Source of the DNA: Candidatus Gastranaerophilales bacterium
GTDB taxonomy: Bacteria > Cyanobacteriota > Vampirovibrionia > Gastranaerophilales > Gastranaerophilaceae
Assembly (NCBI GenBank): GCA_944325625.1
Contig: CALVAP010000013.1
Coordinates: 143,652 to 207,651, forward strand
DNA: 64,000 nt
Direction: 5' to 3'
Shown here: positions 18,620 to 28,643 of the stretch, one piece after another
How the letters are laid out: every line of letters begins with the position of its first letter
Numbering within the stretch: the stretch's first letter is position 1
Program-made: the position numbers and the translations under genes
The notes under the pieces: model-generated
Databases searched by the model: none
Seen by the model: the letters and a program-made list of their open reading frames with translations, nothing else
What the model was told of the DNA's origin: nothing

Positions 18620-19968
18620 TGAAAAGAAATTGGTATGATGTAAAAGTCTTGATTTTGGGATTTTCAAAAAGCGGAGTGTCCGCTGCAAGATATCTGAGTA
18701 AAAAAGGGGCAGATTGTTATATAAGCGAAAATAAACCACCCAGAGAACAAGATAAACCTCTTATAGAAGAATTAGAATCAATGGGCGTAAAATGTGAATT
18801 TGAAAAACATTCACAAGAGTTTATAGACGGAGCACATCTTGTTGTAACAAGTCCCGGAATTCCACCGCATTCAGAACTTATACAAAGGATTAAAGAACAA
18901 AGAATTCCGATTATAAGCGAGATAGAACTTGCTTATAGAGAAGCTTCATCACCATTTATTGCAATTACAGGAACAAACGGAAAAACGACAACAACATCTT
19001 TAACATCACATATTTTATCAACAAAATACAAAGCACCTGTTTGCGGTAATATTGGAGTTCCACCAACTTCTTTATTGGATGAGAAAAATGACTATTTTGT
19101 AGCAGAGCTAAGCTCGTTCCAAATTGAATACAGCACGAGTTTTCGTGCACAAATAGCTATGTTCTTAAACTTCACACCGGATCATTTAGACTGGCATGGG
19201 GGATTGGATAATTATTTCAGGGCAAAAGCCAAAATTTTTACCGCACCATTATCTCCTGTTTTTGGAATTTTTAATGCCCTTGATGAAAGAATATATGAAT
19301 TTTCAAAGACAACAGAATGTGAGAATTTTTACTTTGGGAAAGAACTTGAACAAAATTGTTGCTATATAAAATATGGGGCAATATATTTTAAACGCAAAAC
19401 CGAGGAAGAATTCATAATACAACTTGAACAAATTCCTCTTGTAGGAGAGCACAATTACCAAAACGTAATGGCATCAGTTATTGCAGCAAAGTTAGTTGGG
19501 CTTACAAATGAAGAAATATCAGCGGCAATAAAATCATTTAAAGCTGTAGAGCATCGCTGTGAGTTTGTAAAAAAGATTGGTAATATAGAATTTTACAATG
19601 ATTCCAAAGCCACTAACCCCGAAGCTGCAATTGTTGCAATTCGTTCCTTTGAAGGTAAAACAGTTTCTTTAATTGCAGGCGGCAGAGATAAAATGACCGG
19701 GCTTGATGAGTTTTGCCAATCCATAAACGAATGTATAAACGATGTAATTCTTATTGGCGAAGCTGCGGATAGATTCGAAACTGCACTTAAGCAGTGTGGA
19801 TACGAAAAAATCCATAGAGCAGAAACACTTGAAAAAGCTATAGACAAATCAATTGAACTTGGAAACGAAGTTTGTTTGCTCTCGCCAGCGTGTGCAAGCT
19901 TTGACATGTTCGACAATTACGAAACAAGAGGAGAAGTTTTCAAAGACTATGTCAAATCAAAGATATAG
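18619..19968 (+). CDS. murD: UDP-MurNAc-L-alanine--D-glutamate ligase MurD
   Basis: MurD attaches D-Glu to UDP-MurNAc-L-Ala in the cytoplasm. The 449 residues include an N-terminal Rossmann-like domain (VLILGFSKSGVSAARYL), the P-loop ITGTNGKTTTTS, the Mur-ligase phrases AELSSFQIEYS and FTPDHLDWHG, the carbamylated-Lys region, and the C-terminal domain with NDSKATNPEAAI and LSPACASFDMFDNYETRGEVF. The order and length are normal. murC and murB, which often follow murG in other genomes, are not in this cluster. Confidence 0.97.
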   Translation: MKRNWYDVKVLILGFSKSGVSAARYLSKKGADCYISENKPPREQDKPLIEELESMGVKCEFEKHSQEFIDGAHLVVTSPGIPPHSELIQRIKEQRIPIISEIELAYREASSPFIAITGTNGKTTTTSLTSHILSTKYKAPVCGNIGVPPTSLLDEKNDYFVAELSSFQIEYSTSFRAQIAMFLNFTPDHLDWHGGLDNYFRAKAKIFTAPLSPVFGIFNALDERIYEFSKTTECENFYFGKELEQNCCYIKYGAIYFKRKTEEEFIIQLEQIPLVGEHNYQNVMASVIAAKLVGLTNEEISAAIKSFKAVEHRCEFVKKIGNIEFYNDSKATNPEAAIVAIRSFEGKTVSLIAGGRDKMTGLDEFCQSINECINDVILIGEAADRFETALKQCGYEKIHRAETLEKAIDKSIELGNEVCLLSPACASFDMFDNYETRGEVFKDYVKSKI

Positions 19969-21112
19969 ACAACAAAGCCCTAAAAAGCATAGAATACCAA
20001 ACTCTACAATATTATCCGAACCGGATAATACTCTTGTTATAATAATTGCATTTCTTGTCGTAATTGGAATTATGGCAATATTTTCTGCAACAGCACAAAA
20101 AGCAATTGATGAAAACTCTAACCCTGCATCATACGTCCTTAAGCAGCTTTTATGTCTTGTAATAGGTTTTTTTGTAATGAAGTTTTTTGCAAGATATGAT
20201 TACAAAAAATTATCGACACATGCACTAGGGTTTTCTTGGTTAGTAGTAGGACTTTTGGCACTTGTTGATTACACACCTTTAGGCGTTATGGTTAATGGCG
20301 CAAAACGTTGGATGATGCTAGGTCCGTTACAATTTCAGCCGTCAGAACTTGCCAAAATAGCTGTTATATTACTTTTAGGCAACGCCTTTTATAAAGACAG
20401 TAATCTCTTTAGCGGAGATAAGATGAAGTACTATATTCCTATATTAGCTATGGTATTTTTAATATATGAGCAGCCAAACTTATCAATGATAATATTACTG
20501 TTTGTAGCCGGTCTGACAATGTATTTGTCTGCCGGAGGTCCGATGAAAATGATACTGGGAGCAGGTGCTGCCGCTGCAGGTGTGTTGTCGGTGTTCATAA
20601 AACCATATCAATTAAACCGCGTAAAAATATGGTTTAATCCCGAATCTGATCCGCTTGGTCAAGGCTATAACGTAATTCAGTCCAAGTTGGCATTTGCAGC
20701 AGGAGGTTTCTGGGGGGTAGGCTATGGCAACTCAAAGCAAAAACTCGCCTGGCTTCCTGAAGGTCACACGGATTTTATTTTTGCAGTGGTTGGGGAAGAA
20801 TTTGGTTTTCTTGGCTGTGTTTTAGTAATTTGTCTTTTTATCGGGCTGATTCACAGAGGATTAATAATTTCATCTCGTTGCCCGGATATCTACGGAAAAC
20901 TGGTGGCTGTCGGAATAACTATTATGATTGGTTTTCAAGCCGGTCTGAACATGAGTGTCGCCAGTTCATTTTTACCCGCAACAGGCGTTCCACTGCCTTT
21001 TATAAGTTATGGCGGAACATCCTTGATAGTAAATCTTGCTATGATGGGAATTTTGTTAAACGTTTCGAGAAAAAGAATCAGAAGGATAAATAAAATTGAA
21101 CAAGAAAGATAA
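19949..21112 (+). CDS. ftsW: SEDS peptidoglycan glycosyltransferase FtsW
   Basis: FtsW polymerises lipid II into glycan strands at the division septum together with a class B penicillin-binding protein. The 387-residue protein has about ten membrane helices. SEDS motifs are visible: RWMMLGPLQFQPSELAK, YNVIQSKLAFAAGGFWGVGYG, LPEGHTDFIFAVVGEEFG, and SFLPATGVPLPFISYGGTSL near the end. The ATG at 19949 lies inside the end of murD after GAGGAG; a more upstream in-frame ATG would give an extra 32 non-family residues. In this cluster position ftsW is more likely than rodA. Confidence 0.95.
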   Translation: MSNQRYRQQSPKKHRIPNSTILSEPDNTLVIIIAFLVVIGIMAIFSATAQKAIDENSNPASYVLKQLLCLVIGFFVMKFFARYDYKKLSTHALGFSWLVVGLLALVDYTPLGVMVNGAKRWMMLGPLQFQPSELAKIAVILLLGNAFYKDSNLFSGDKMKYYIPILAMVFLIYEQPNLSMIILLFVAGLTMYLSAGGPMKMILGAGAAAAGVLSVFIKPYQLNRVKIWFNPESDPLGQGYNVIQSKLAFAAGGFWGVGYGNSKQKLAWLPEGHTDFIFAVVGEEFGFLGCVLVICLFIGLIHRGLIISSRCPDIYGKLVAVGITIMIGFQAGLNMSVASSFLPATGVPLPFISYGGTSLIVNLAMMGILLNVSRKRIRRINKIEQER

Positions 21113-22217
21113 AAAAGTATATTTTGTAACAGGCGGAGGCACAGGCGGACACATTTATCCTGCGATATCTATAGCAAAAGCACTAAGAGCAGATGCCAAT
21201 ACCCAAAAAGTCTACTATATAGGCAATCCCAATAACCTTGAAGCGAGAATAGCCAAAGAAGAGGGCTTTGAATTTCTGCCAATTAAAATAACATCAATGC
21301 CACGTAAGCTAAACTTCGATTTTCTAAAATGGGGAATAAAGCTTGATGCTGCAACCTGGAAGGCGCTATTTTATATTTTCAAGTACAAACCAAATGCGGT
21401 TTTTGGAACAGGCGGGTATGTTTCAGCCCCTGCAATCTTAGCAGCACTAATAACAAAAACCCCATATATGATTCATGATTCTGACGCTCATCCGGGAATA
21501 GTTTCCAGATACGTTTCATCAGGTGCGCAGTTCGTTTCTGTTGCATTTGAGGAGGCAAAAAAATTCATAAAAAATGATAATATAAAAGTTTTTGGGAACC
21601 CGATTAAATCTGAATTCTTCAACATAACAAAAACTCAAGCAAGAGAAGAACTAGGACTTGGGAATGAAAAAGTAATGTTGGTTATGGGCGGCTCTCAAGG
21701 GGCAATGAATATAAATCATACAGTCATTAATTGCATGAAATATTTTGCAGAAGAACTTAAAATTGGAATTATTCTTCAAACAGGAACAAAAAATTATGAA
21801 GCCTCATTAGATTTATTGGAAAAAATTTACCCTGAATACAAAAAGAATAACCAAATAATAGTAGGTCCATATTTTGATAACATGGCAATTCCGCTAAAAG
21901 CAGCAGACTTTGCAATCGCGAGGGCAGGTTCATTAAGCTTATCAGAGATTGCTGCCGTTGAAATTCCATCAATATTGATACCATTCCCATACGCAGCAGC
22001 TGACCATCAACGCAAAAACGCACGTTGTTATGAATCAGCAGGTGCATCATTGTATATAGATGATGACGAGCTTAACAAAGAAAAACTTCAAGCGTCAGTT
22101 AAACTTCTTGTTCAAAATCCGGATAAACTTACAGCCATGTCCAAAGCCGTAAAATCCTTTTGCAAGCTAAATGCAACGGAAGAGATTACTGCAAAAATCA
22201 AAGAGATTTCAAAATAA
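21096..22217 (+). CDS. murG: UDP-GlcNAc--lipid I GlcNAc transferase MurG
   Basis: MurG adds GlcNAc to lipid I to make lipid II on the inner face of the membrane. The 373-residue GT-B protein shows the N-terminal GGGTGGHIYPAI loop, GTGGYVSAPAI, the mid-protein GGSQGAMNIN, and the UDP-GlcNAc site ARAGSLSLSEIAA followed by IPFPYAAADHQRKNA. The start is a TTG at 21096 preceded by GAAGGA; it overlaps the end of ftsW by 17 bases. Stop is followed immediately by the folC start. Confidence 0.96.
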   Translation: MNKKDKKVYFVTGGGTGGHIYPAISIAKALRADANTQKVYYIGNPNNLEARIAKEEGFEFLPIKITSMPRKLNFDFLKWGIKLDAATWKALFYIFKYKPNAVFGTGGYVSAPAILAALITKTPYMIHDSDAHPGIVSRYVSSGAQFVSVAFEEAKKFIKNDNIKVFGNPIKSEFFNITKTQAREELGLGNEKVMLVMGGSQGAMNINHTVINCMKYFAEELKIGIILQTGTKNYEASLDLLEKIYPEYKKNNQIIVGPYFDNMAIPLKAADFAIARAGSLSLSEIAAVEIPSILIPFPYAAADHQRKNARCYESAGASLYIDDDELNKEKLQASVKLLVQNPDKLTAMSKAVKSFCKLNATEEITAKIKEISK

Positions 22218-22218
22218 C

Positions 22219-23499
22219 ATGTCTAAAGATTATGAAAAAGCTACAAAAATACTAACATCCAAAGATAAGTTTCATATAGAACTTGGACTGGACCGAATTG
22301 AGAAAATACTGGCATACTTTTCCAACCCTCAAGAAAAACTAAAAGTAATTCACGTAGCCGGTACAAACGGCAAAGGCTCAACCTGCGCAATACTAAACAG
22401 TATCCTAATCGCCTCCGGAAGAAAAATCGGATTATACACAAGCCCCCACCTTGTAAAGTATACTGAAAGAATAAAAATAAACAATGAAAGTATTCCTGAC
22501 AATGAATTTGCAAATATTACACAAGAAATAACGCTGGCAGCAGAAAAAAATGAACTTCACCTAACAGAATTTGAAATACTGACCGCCGCAGCATATCTCT
22601 ACTTTGCGAAAAAAAACGTTGATATAGCAATAATGGAAACAGGACTTGGAGGCAGACTGGATGCAACTAACGCAGTGAAACACCCCATACTGACAATAAT
22701 AACATCAATATCAAAAGACCATACAGAAAGGCTTGGAAATACGATAGAAAAAATAGCCTACGAAAAGGCAGGAATAATAAAGGACAATATCCCCTGCGTT
22801 ATATCCGCCCACAATGCCGGTTTAAACATAATCAAGACGGTTGCCGCCTTAAAAAATTCACCCGTAATCCTAGCACAAAAAGAATCTGAAATTGTGCATA
22901 AGATAAATAAAAATGTAGCAATAATCAACGGACAGGAATACGAATTTTCATTACTTGGTGATTATCAGGCAGAAAATTTAGACCTAGCACTAACAAGCCT
23001 CAATGTTCTGACAAAAAAAGAAATAAAAACAGATATCAACGATATTAAAGCAGGGCTAAAATCTGTAACCCATTGTGCCAGATTTGATTATATAAAAGAC
23101 TTAAACCTGATAATAGACGGAGCCCATAATCCTGACGGAGCACAAAAACTTCGCGCATCACTAGACAAACTTTTCCCCACCACACCTATAACATTTATTT
23201 ATGCTACTATTAATACAAAAGATTACAAAAATATACTCAAAAATCTTATTAACCCTTGTGATGAGCTTATCCTGTATAATTTCAAACGCAAAAATGCCGT
23301 AAAGGCAGACGAAATAAAAAAAGTAAGTCCAAAACAAAATTGTAAAACCGAAATTCTAAACAATGCATCTGAAATAATCAGGAAGGCGGAAGAAAATGCA
23401 AAAACTAACCGCCCGACAGTTCTGACGGGTTCATTATACGCAATAGGGGAAATATACCTAGAGATAAAAAATCGTAAAAAATATAGCCCAGTTGGCTAA
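22219..23499 (+). CDS. folC: Folylpolyglutamate synthase / dihydrofolate synthase FolC
   Basis: FolC adds glutamate to dihydropteroate and then to tetrahydrofolates. This protein of 426 residues belongs to the Mur-ligase superfamily and has the FolC landmarks HVAGTNGKGSTCAIL, GLYTSPHLVKYTERI, METGLGGRLDATN, the ITSISKDHTERLGNT block, EKAGIIK and IDGAHNPDGA. Whether it has one or both activities cannot be told by eye. The ATG at 22219 lies one base after the murG stop; an in-frame ATG at 22171 inside murG is rejected. Its place at the end of a wall cluster is unusual but not a sign of a different function. Confidence 0.94.
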   Translation: MSKDYEKATKILTSKDKFHIELGLDRIEKILAYFSNPQEKLKVIHVAGTNGKGSTCAILNSILIASGRKIGLYTSPHLVKYTERIKINNESIPDNEFANITQEITLAAEKNELHLTEFEILTAAAYLYFAKKNVDIAIMETGLGGRLDATNAVKHPILTIITSISKDHTERLGNTIEKIAYEKAGIIKDNIPCVISAHNAGLNIIKTVAALKNSPVILAQKESEIVHKINKNVAIINGQEYEFSLLGDYQAENLDLALTSLNVLTKKEIKTDINDIKAGLKSVTHCARFDYIKDLNLIIDGAHNPDGAQKLRASLDKLFPTTPITFIYATINTKDYKNILKNLINPCDELILYNFKRKNAVKADEIKKVSPKQNCKTEILNNASEIIRKAEENAKTNRPTVLTGSLYAIGEIYLEIKNRKKYSPVG

Positions 23500-23558
23500 T
23501 TTCCAGACAAAAACATTACCAATATTATTAATGTAGCAACGGTAATGGGAGAATAACA

Positions 23559-24254
23559 ATGACAGGAACAGATTTGGCAGAAAGAAAGAATACAAAACCG
23601 GTAACGGTAGTAATTATAGAAGATTACGCACTTACAAGAGTCGGATTAAAAACATCGCTCAACGAATATCCTTACATTAATGTAATAGGGGAAGCATCTG
23701 ACGGTCATGAAGGAGTAAAAGTTGTCAATGAACTAAAACCAGACGTAGTCTTAATGGATTTAGGACTGGCAGGAATGAACGGCATAGAAGCAACGGGTAA
23801 AATCGTAGAAAGCTCACCCCAAACTGCGATAATAGCACTCACTTCTCATGATAGAGAAGATGAAGTTATGGCTATGCTTGGAGCGGGAGCCAGAGGCTAT
23901 TGTCTAAAGGATATAGATCCTGCAACACTTGCAGGAGTTATACAAAATGTCGCACAAGGTGCTTGTTGGCTTGACCCAGGAATTGCAAAATGGGCACTTA
24001 ATCAATTTCCCAGACCAAAAGATACAACTTTTGTATCCGGCGGAATATATACAGACTCTCGCACTCAGCTTACTGAAAGAGAACTCGAAGTACTTAGACT
24101 TCTTGTTGCTGGAAAAAGCAATACAGAAATTGCAAACGAACTTATCGTTAGTGTTCACACAGCAAAAGCTCATGTTTGTTCCATTCTTCAAAAACTTTGC
24201 GTTGATGATAGAGTTCAAGCCGCAGTCAAAGCTATTAAAGAAAATATTGTCTAA
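23559..24254 (+). CDS. NarL/FixJ-family response regulator
   Basis: This protein of 231 residues has an N-terminal receiver domain with acidic pocket Glu21-Asp22, phospho-acceptor Asp67 (VLMDLGLAG), Thr in ALTSHD and Lys in YCLKDID. A linker and a C-terminal LuxR-type helix-turn-helix follow (about residues 166-225: LTERELEVLRLLVAGKSNTEIA). It should bind DNA as a dimer when phosphorylated. No histidine kinase is adjacent. GGGAG precedes the ATG by eight bases; the 59 bases after folC leave room for its own promoter, and a strong terminator follows. Confidence 0.92.
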   Translation: MTGTDLAERKNTKPVTVVIIEDYALTRVGLKTSLNEYPYINVIGEASDGHEGVKVVNELKPDVVLMDLGLAGMNGIEATGKIVESSPQTAIIALTSHDREDEVMAMLGAGARGYCLKDIDPATLAGVIQNVAQGACWLDPGIAKWALNQFPRPKDTTFVSGGIYTDSRTQLTERELEVLRLLVAGKSNTEIANELIVSVHTAKAHVCSILQKLCVDDRVQAAVKAIKENIV

Positions 24255-24263
24255 CACTCTAAG

Positions 24264-24300
24264 GGCAAAAAATACGGTAACAAAAGCCGTATTTTTTGCC
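24264..24300. terminator. Bidirectional terminator between the NarL-type regulator and ispD
   Basis: GGCAAAAAATACGG and CCGTATTTTTTGCC form a perfect 14-pair stem with a nine-base loop. The A- and T-tracts lie within the stem, so it can serve both convergent transcripts. Confidence 0.85.
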
Positions 24301-24304
24301 TCTA

Positions 24305-24985
24305 CTACTCTTCTCTCAGATAATTTTCTAAAATGTTAATATCAGACGGGGTCGTAATCTTAATATTGAAATAATCTCCATCTACAACATAAACTTTTCC
24401 GTTAAGGTACTCTAAAAGCCCTGAATCATCCGAGAAATTCATATTCTCGAGTTGTTTATGTGCGCTTAAAATCAAATTATAATCAAAAACCTGCGGTGTT
24501 TGAACACATCTAAGATTATCACGATTTAAAGTAGAAATAATCAACCCCTCAGAATCAACTTCTTTAATAGTGTCTATAGCCCTAACGGCTACTATTGCTG
24601 CATTAGTTTCGTATGCTTTCTTAAGGCAATTCTCAATAATGTTTTTTTTGATTAGCGGACGCGCACCATCGTGTATCATCACAAAATCCGTATCCGGACT
24701 AATTGCCTTAAGCCCGTTAAAAACGCTTTGTTGTCTTGTGTTTCCACCATCTATGAGCAATATATTCATTTTTTTTAACAAATTGTCTTGCTCAATCAAT
24801 TTATACAACTCCTGTCTCAATTCTTTAGAAACAGTAATAACAATCTGGGATAACTCAATATTTTTAAACGCCAAAATAGTATGAATAATAACAGGTTTTC
24901 CACAAACAACTTCCAAAAGCTTGTTTCGCCCAAAACGTAATGAACTACCACCCGCAGTAATCAACAGCGCAACTTTATTTGACAT
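24305..24985 (-). CDS. ispD: 2-C-methyl-D-erythritol 4-phosphate cytidylyltransferase IspD
   Basis: IspD makes CDP-methylerythritol in the non-mevalonate isoprenoid pathway. The 226-residue protein has the nucleotide loop LLITAGGSSLRFG with its Arg, FVMIHDGARPLI, VRAIDTIKEV, and LRCVQTPQVFDY. The start is the ATG at 24985 after AAGGGG; a GTG two codons earlier is weaker. It overlaps the end of thiL by 11 bases. Together with ispH in this window it shows that the cell uses the MEP pathway. A bifunctional IspDF is excluded by length. Confidence 0.93.
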   Translation of the reverse strand: MSNKVALLITAGGSSLRFGRNKLLEVVCGKPVIIHTILAFKNIELSQIVITVSKELRQELYKLIEQDNLLKKMNILLIDGGNTRQQSVFNGLKAISPDTDFVMIHDGARPLIKKNIIENCLKKAYETNAAIVAVRAIDTIKEVDSEGLIISTLNRDNLRCVQTPQVFDYNLILSAHKQLENMNFSDDSGLLEYLNGKVYVVDGDYFNIKITTPSDINILENYLREE

Positions 24986-25976
24986 TTTCACCCCTTAAAC
25001 TTGTCCTACTTCCAAAATGATTAAACGTACATTCTTTAATACGACTTTCGGTCAATAAAACATCTTCACCGTCACCAAAAACAACAGAACTAACAGGATT
25101 TTTACTAGATTTGCCGACTTCACCTATTACACAAAAACCTTCTCCCTTGAGCTTTTCAACAAACTTTGAAGATAGCGTTAGCAATAATGCAAAATCTTCA
25201 CCACCAAAAAGCTTCATATCCATTTCACTCACGTTAAAATGCTCACAACGCTCTTTAAAATTCTCAGGAACAGGTATTTTATCCCCGTCAATTTTTAAAA
25301 CCTTGTTCGAAGCCAATGAAATTTTAAAAACTGCATCAGCAAGCCCATCAGACGTATCCATTGCACACAACATCGGCATACTTAAATCCGAAAGAAGTTT
25401 AATTTTCTCAAATGCAGTCTTAGGAACCAAATGCGCATTTGTATAAATATTTCTCTTAGCACCATCCTCTTTCAACTCCATAAGCCCGATAGCACTTGCT
25501 CCCGCATACCCGCATAAAACTACAACATCACCTTCATTTGCACAATCTCTGCCAACTTTTGTATTGCAACTTTTTTGTCCAATCGCACAAATAGAAATTA
25601 CAATTTTTTCACATCGCGTTAAATCCCCACCACAAACACAACAACCAAATCTTATGCAAGCATCATTTATTCCTCGATAAAATTCAGAAACGAACTCATC
25701 CGAAATATCAGCAGGCATAGAAAGTGAAATTGAAATATATTTTGGAAATGCCAAAGCTGCGCACAAATCTGAAACATTAACACTAACAGCCTTTACGCCC
25801 AGCTGATATGGCGAAATTGTATCAAGTGAAAAATGCACATCTTCAACCAAAGTATCATGCGTAACATATAATGAATGCTGATTAACAATATCTGATAAAC
25901 ACGCACAATCATCACCCAGCAAGTCTGTTCTGGTTAAATTATTGTGGATAACTTTCAAAATATCAAGCTCGTTCAT
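24975..25976 (-). CDS. thiL: Thiamine-monophosphate kinase ThiL
   Basis: ThiL phosphorylates thiamine monophosphate to the active diphosphate. The 333 residues show the PurM/ThiL fold: LLGDDCACL near the N-terminus, HDTLVEDVHF, SVNVSDLCAALAFPKYISISL, GGDLTRCEKIVISI, and AMDTSDGLADA followed by GGEDFALLLTL. Length is normal. No Shine-Dalgarno sequence precedes the ATG; instead TGATATAAT ends eight bases upstream, suggesting a leaderless transcript. It is cotranscribed with ispD. Confidence 0.94.
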   Translation of the reverse strand: MNELDILKVIHNNLTRTDLLGDDCACLSDIVNQHSLYVTHDTLVEDVHFSLDTISPYQLGVKAVSVNVSDLCAALAFPKYISISLSMPADISDEFVSEFYRGINDACIRFGCCVCGGDLTRCEKIVISICAIGQKSCNTKVGRDCANEGDVVVLCGYAGASAIGLMELKEDGAKRNIYTNAHLVPKTAFEKIKLLSDLSMPMLCAMDTSDGLADAVFKISLASNKVLKIDGDKIPVPENFKERCEHFNVSEMDMKLFGGEDFALLLTLSSKFVEKLKGEGFCVIGEVGKSSKNPVSSVVFGDGEDVLLTESRIKECTFNHFGSRTSLRGENVK

Positions 25977-25984
25977 AGTCTAAA

Positions 25985-25990
25985 ATTATA
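25985..25990 (-). promoter_or_regulatory. Extended -10 box of the thiL-ispD transcript
   Basis: On the minus strand TATAAT at 25990-25985 is preceded by TG one base upstream (an extended -10) and followed by eight bases and the thiL ATG. There is no good -35 and no ribosome binding site, consistent with a leaderless start. Confidence 0.5.
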
Positions 25991-26048
25991 TCACTAAATC
26001 AAAACATATAAAAGAAGTCAAAATAAAACTCACACAATAGCTTAAGGG

Positions 26049-26077
26049 TTGAACTCTTTTCCTATATGTAGTATGAT
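26049..26077 (+). promoter_or_regulatory. clpC promoter
   Basis: TTGAAC (26049-26054) and TATGAT (26072-26077) are separated by 17 bases. The expected start near 26084 leaves a leader of about 27 bases holding the GGAG ribosome binding site at 26098. A second TATAAT at 26089 lies too close to that site to be the main promoter. I saw no CtsR or CIRCE operator. Confidence 0.55.
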
Positions 26078-26110
26078 TTAAGCAGAAATATAATCATGGA
26101 GTTTGTATAA

Positions 26111-28573
26111 ATGTTCGAACGTTTTACAGAAAAAGCAATAAAAGTTATAATGCTCGCGCAAGAAGAAGCACGTCGACTCGGACATAACTTTGTAGGAACA
26201 GAACAAGTTTTGTTAGGGTTGATTGGCGAAGGAACCGGCGTAGCAGCAAAAACTCTCAAAACAATGGGAGTCACTCTTAAAGATGCAAGAGAAGAAGTAG
26301 AAAAAATTATTGGCAGAGGCTCGGGTTTTGTTGCAGTAGAAATCCCGTTTACACCTAGAGCAAAAAGAGTGTTGGAACTTTCTTGGGATGAAGCAAGACA
26401 ACTTGGTCATAACTATATAGGAACAGAACACCTGCTTTTAGGACTAATAAGAGAAGGCGAAGGCGTAGCAGCAAGAGTTCTTGAAAACCTTGGCGTAGAT
26501 ATGAACAAAATCAGAAGCGCAGTCGTAAAAATGCTTGGGGATACGAAACCTCAAACCGCAGCAGCCGGAGCGGGAGTGTCCTCATCAAGTTCAAGAGCAA
26601 AAACACCGAGCTTGGACGAATTTGGAACAGACTTAACACTTGCAGCACAAGAACAAAGACTTGACCCTGTAGTTGGTCGTGAAAAAGAAATCGAACGTGT
26701 TATACAAATTTTAGCAAGAAGAACAAAAAATAATCCTGTGCTTTTAGGTGAACCAGGTGTAGGGAAAACTGCCGTTGCCGAAGGTCTTGCACAGAGGATT
26801 GTGAACGGAGAAGTACCTGATATTCTTGAAGGCAAAAAAATTATTCAACTTGATATGGGCTTATTGGTAGCGGGGACAAAATATCGGGGTGAATTTGAAG
26901 AACGATTGAAAAAAATTATGGATGAAATTCGCCAAGCCGGTAATGTAATTCTTGTAATTGACGAAATGCACACTCTAATCGGAGCCGGTGCGGCAGAAGG
27001 TGCAATTGATGCAGCCAATATACTTAAACCAGCTCTTTCTAGAGGCGAAATTCAAGTTATCGGTGCCACAACTTCAGATGAATACAGAAAATATGTTGAA
27101 AAAGACCCAGCATTGGAAAGAAGATTCCAACCAATCACGATAAATGAACCCTCAAATGATGAATCTGTTGAAATTTTACGCGGACTCAAATCAAAATACG
27201 AGGAGCACCACAGATTGAACATCTCTGATGCTGCAATCATCGCCGCGGTAGAACTAAGTTCTAAATATATTACAGACAGATTTTTACCGGATAAAGCTAT
27301 AGATATTATTGATGAAGCCGCATCAAAGGTTCGACTAAATGTTTCAAGCCTTCCTCCGGAAGGAAAAGAGCTTGAAAAAGAGCTTAAAGCTGTGATTAAA
27401 GAAAAAGAAGACGCTATTCGAAATCAAGAGTTTGAGCACGCCTCTGACTTAAGAGATAAGGAAGCTGACTTAAAAGAAAAAATTCGTGAAATGATTCAAG
27501 AATATAGAGACGAACACGATGCAAATAAACCTACAGTAACACCCGAACAAGTTGCTGAAGTAGTGAGTACAATGACAGGTATTCCAACAGCTAAAATAAC
27601 CGAAGGTGAGTCTGAAAGACTGATGAAACTGGAAGAAACACTACATGCAAGAGTTATCGGCCAAGACCAAGCTGTAGTAGCAATCTCAAAAGCAATCCGT
27701 CGTGCTCGTGTAGGGTTAAAATCACCAAATAGACCTATAGGAAGTTTTATATTCTCAGGGCCTACAGGGGTTGGTAAAACCGAACTTGCCAAAGCTCTTG
27801 CAGAGGCTGTTTTTGGTTCTGAAGATAACATGGTTCGTGTTGATATGTCCGAATTTATGGAAAAACACTCTACAGCTAAACTTATAGGCTCACCTCCGGG
27901 GTATGTCGGATACGATGATGGTGGACATATGTCTGAAATTATCCGCAAAAAACCTTATAGTGTGGTCCTTTTTGATGAAATAGAAAAGGCACATCCCGAT
28001 GTTTTCAATATCATGTTGCAAATACTCGATGATGGCAGGCTCACCGATGCGAAAGGTCGTCATGTTAATTTCAAAAATACTATCATCATTATGACCTCTA
28101 ACGCTGGTGCAAGTATGATTACAACAACTTCCAAACTTGGCTTTTCTGTTTCAAACGACGAGTCTAAAGATAAATACGAACATCTAAAAGATACGGTAAT
28201 GGAAGAGATGAAAAAATCCTTCAAACCTGAATTTTTGAACCGTATTGATGATATTATCGTATTTGCACACTTAAGCAAAGCTGAAATTCGCCAAATCGTG
28301 GACTTGCTGCTTAAGGACTTGTTTAAACGTCTAAAAGAACAAGAGCTAAGCGTTGAGGTTTCTGATGAAGTTAAAGATGCGCTTGCAGACGAAGGCTACA
28401 ACGAAGCTTACGGTGCAAGACCGCTTAGACGTGTAATTCAGAAGAAAATTGAAGATGTTCTTGCTGAAGAAATTTTGTCAGGTCAATACAAAGCTGGAGA
28501 CACAATCTATCTAAACCTTGATGCTGATAAAAAAATCTGTTTTGACAGAGAAAAAACAAAGCAGGAAGTATAG
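26111..28573 (+). CDS. clpC: AAA+ unfoldase ClpC
   Basis: ClpC unfolds proteins and feeds them to the ClpP protease. The 820-residue protein has two Clp N repeats (residues 1-140), the first AAA+ module with Walker A GEPGVGKT and Walker [10 protein letters not shown], the UVR-containing middle domain ([19 protein letters not shown]), the second AAA+ module with GPTGVGKTE and [16 protein letters not shown], and the C-terminal domain with [11 protein letters not shown]. The UVR motif and the single short middle coil distinguish ClpC from ClpB; the LGF-like loop at KLGFS fits a ClpP partner. clpP and mcsAB are not adjacent. Confidence 0.97.
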   Translation: MFERFTEKAIKVIMLAQEEARRLGHNFVGTEQVLLGLIGEGTGVAAKTLKTMGVTLKDAREEVEKIIGRGSGFVAVEIPFTPRAKRVLELSWDEARQLGHNYIGTEHLLLGLIREGEGVAARVLENLGVDMNKIRSAVVKMLGDTKPQTAAAGAGVSSSSSRAKTPSLDEFGTDLTLAAQEQRLDPVVGREKEIERVIQILARRTKNNPVLLGEPGVGKTAVAEGLAQRIVNGEVPDILEGKKIIQLDMGLLVAGTKYRGEFEERLKKIMDEIRQAGNVILVIDEMHTLIGAGAAEGAIDAANILKPALSRGEIQVIGATTSDEYRKYVEKDPALERRFQPITINEPSNDESVEILRGLKSKYEEHHRLNISDAAIIAAVELSSKYITDRFLPDKAIDIIDEAASKVRLNVSSLPPEGKELEKELKAVIKEKEDAIRNQEFEHASDLRDKEADLKEKIREMIQEYRDEHDANKPTVTPEQVAEVVSTMTGIPTAKITEGESERLMKLEETLHARVIGQDQAVVAISKAIRRARVGLKSPNRPIGSFIFSGPTGVGKTELAKALAEAVFGSEDNMVRVDMSEFMEKHSTAKLIGSPPGYVGYDDGGHMSEIIRKKPYSVVLFDEIEKAHPDVFNIMLQILDDGRLTDAKGRHVNFKNTIIIMTSNAGASMITTTSKLGFSVSNDESKDKYEHLKDTVMEEMKKSFKPEFLNRIDDIIVFAHLSKAEIRQIVDLLLKDLFKRLKEQELSVEVSDEVKDALADEGYNEAYGARPLRRVIQKKIEDVLAEEILSGQYKAGDTIYLNLDADKKICFDREKTKQEV

Positions 28574-28592
28574 ATTGAAATAATAATAAAAA

Positions 28593-28630
28593 AAACAGAC
28601 TCAGCTTTTAAAAAGTTGAGTCTGTTTTTT
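28593..28630. terminator. Terminator after clpC, convergent with purH
   Basis: ACAGACTCAGCT and AGTTGAGTCTGT form a 12-pair stem with one G-U type mismatch, followed on the plus strand by TTTTTTATT. It can also act on the opposite transcript because the stem is preceded by an A-tract. Confidence 0.85.
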
Positions 28631-28643
28631 ATTGTAAACAAAT

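Noticed and set aside
26089..26094. Second TATAAT before clpC
   Set aside because: A start from it would remove the GGAG ribosome binding site; the upstream TTGAAC-17-TATGAT promoter fits better.
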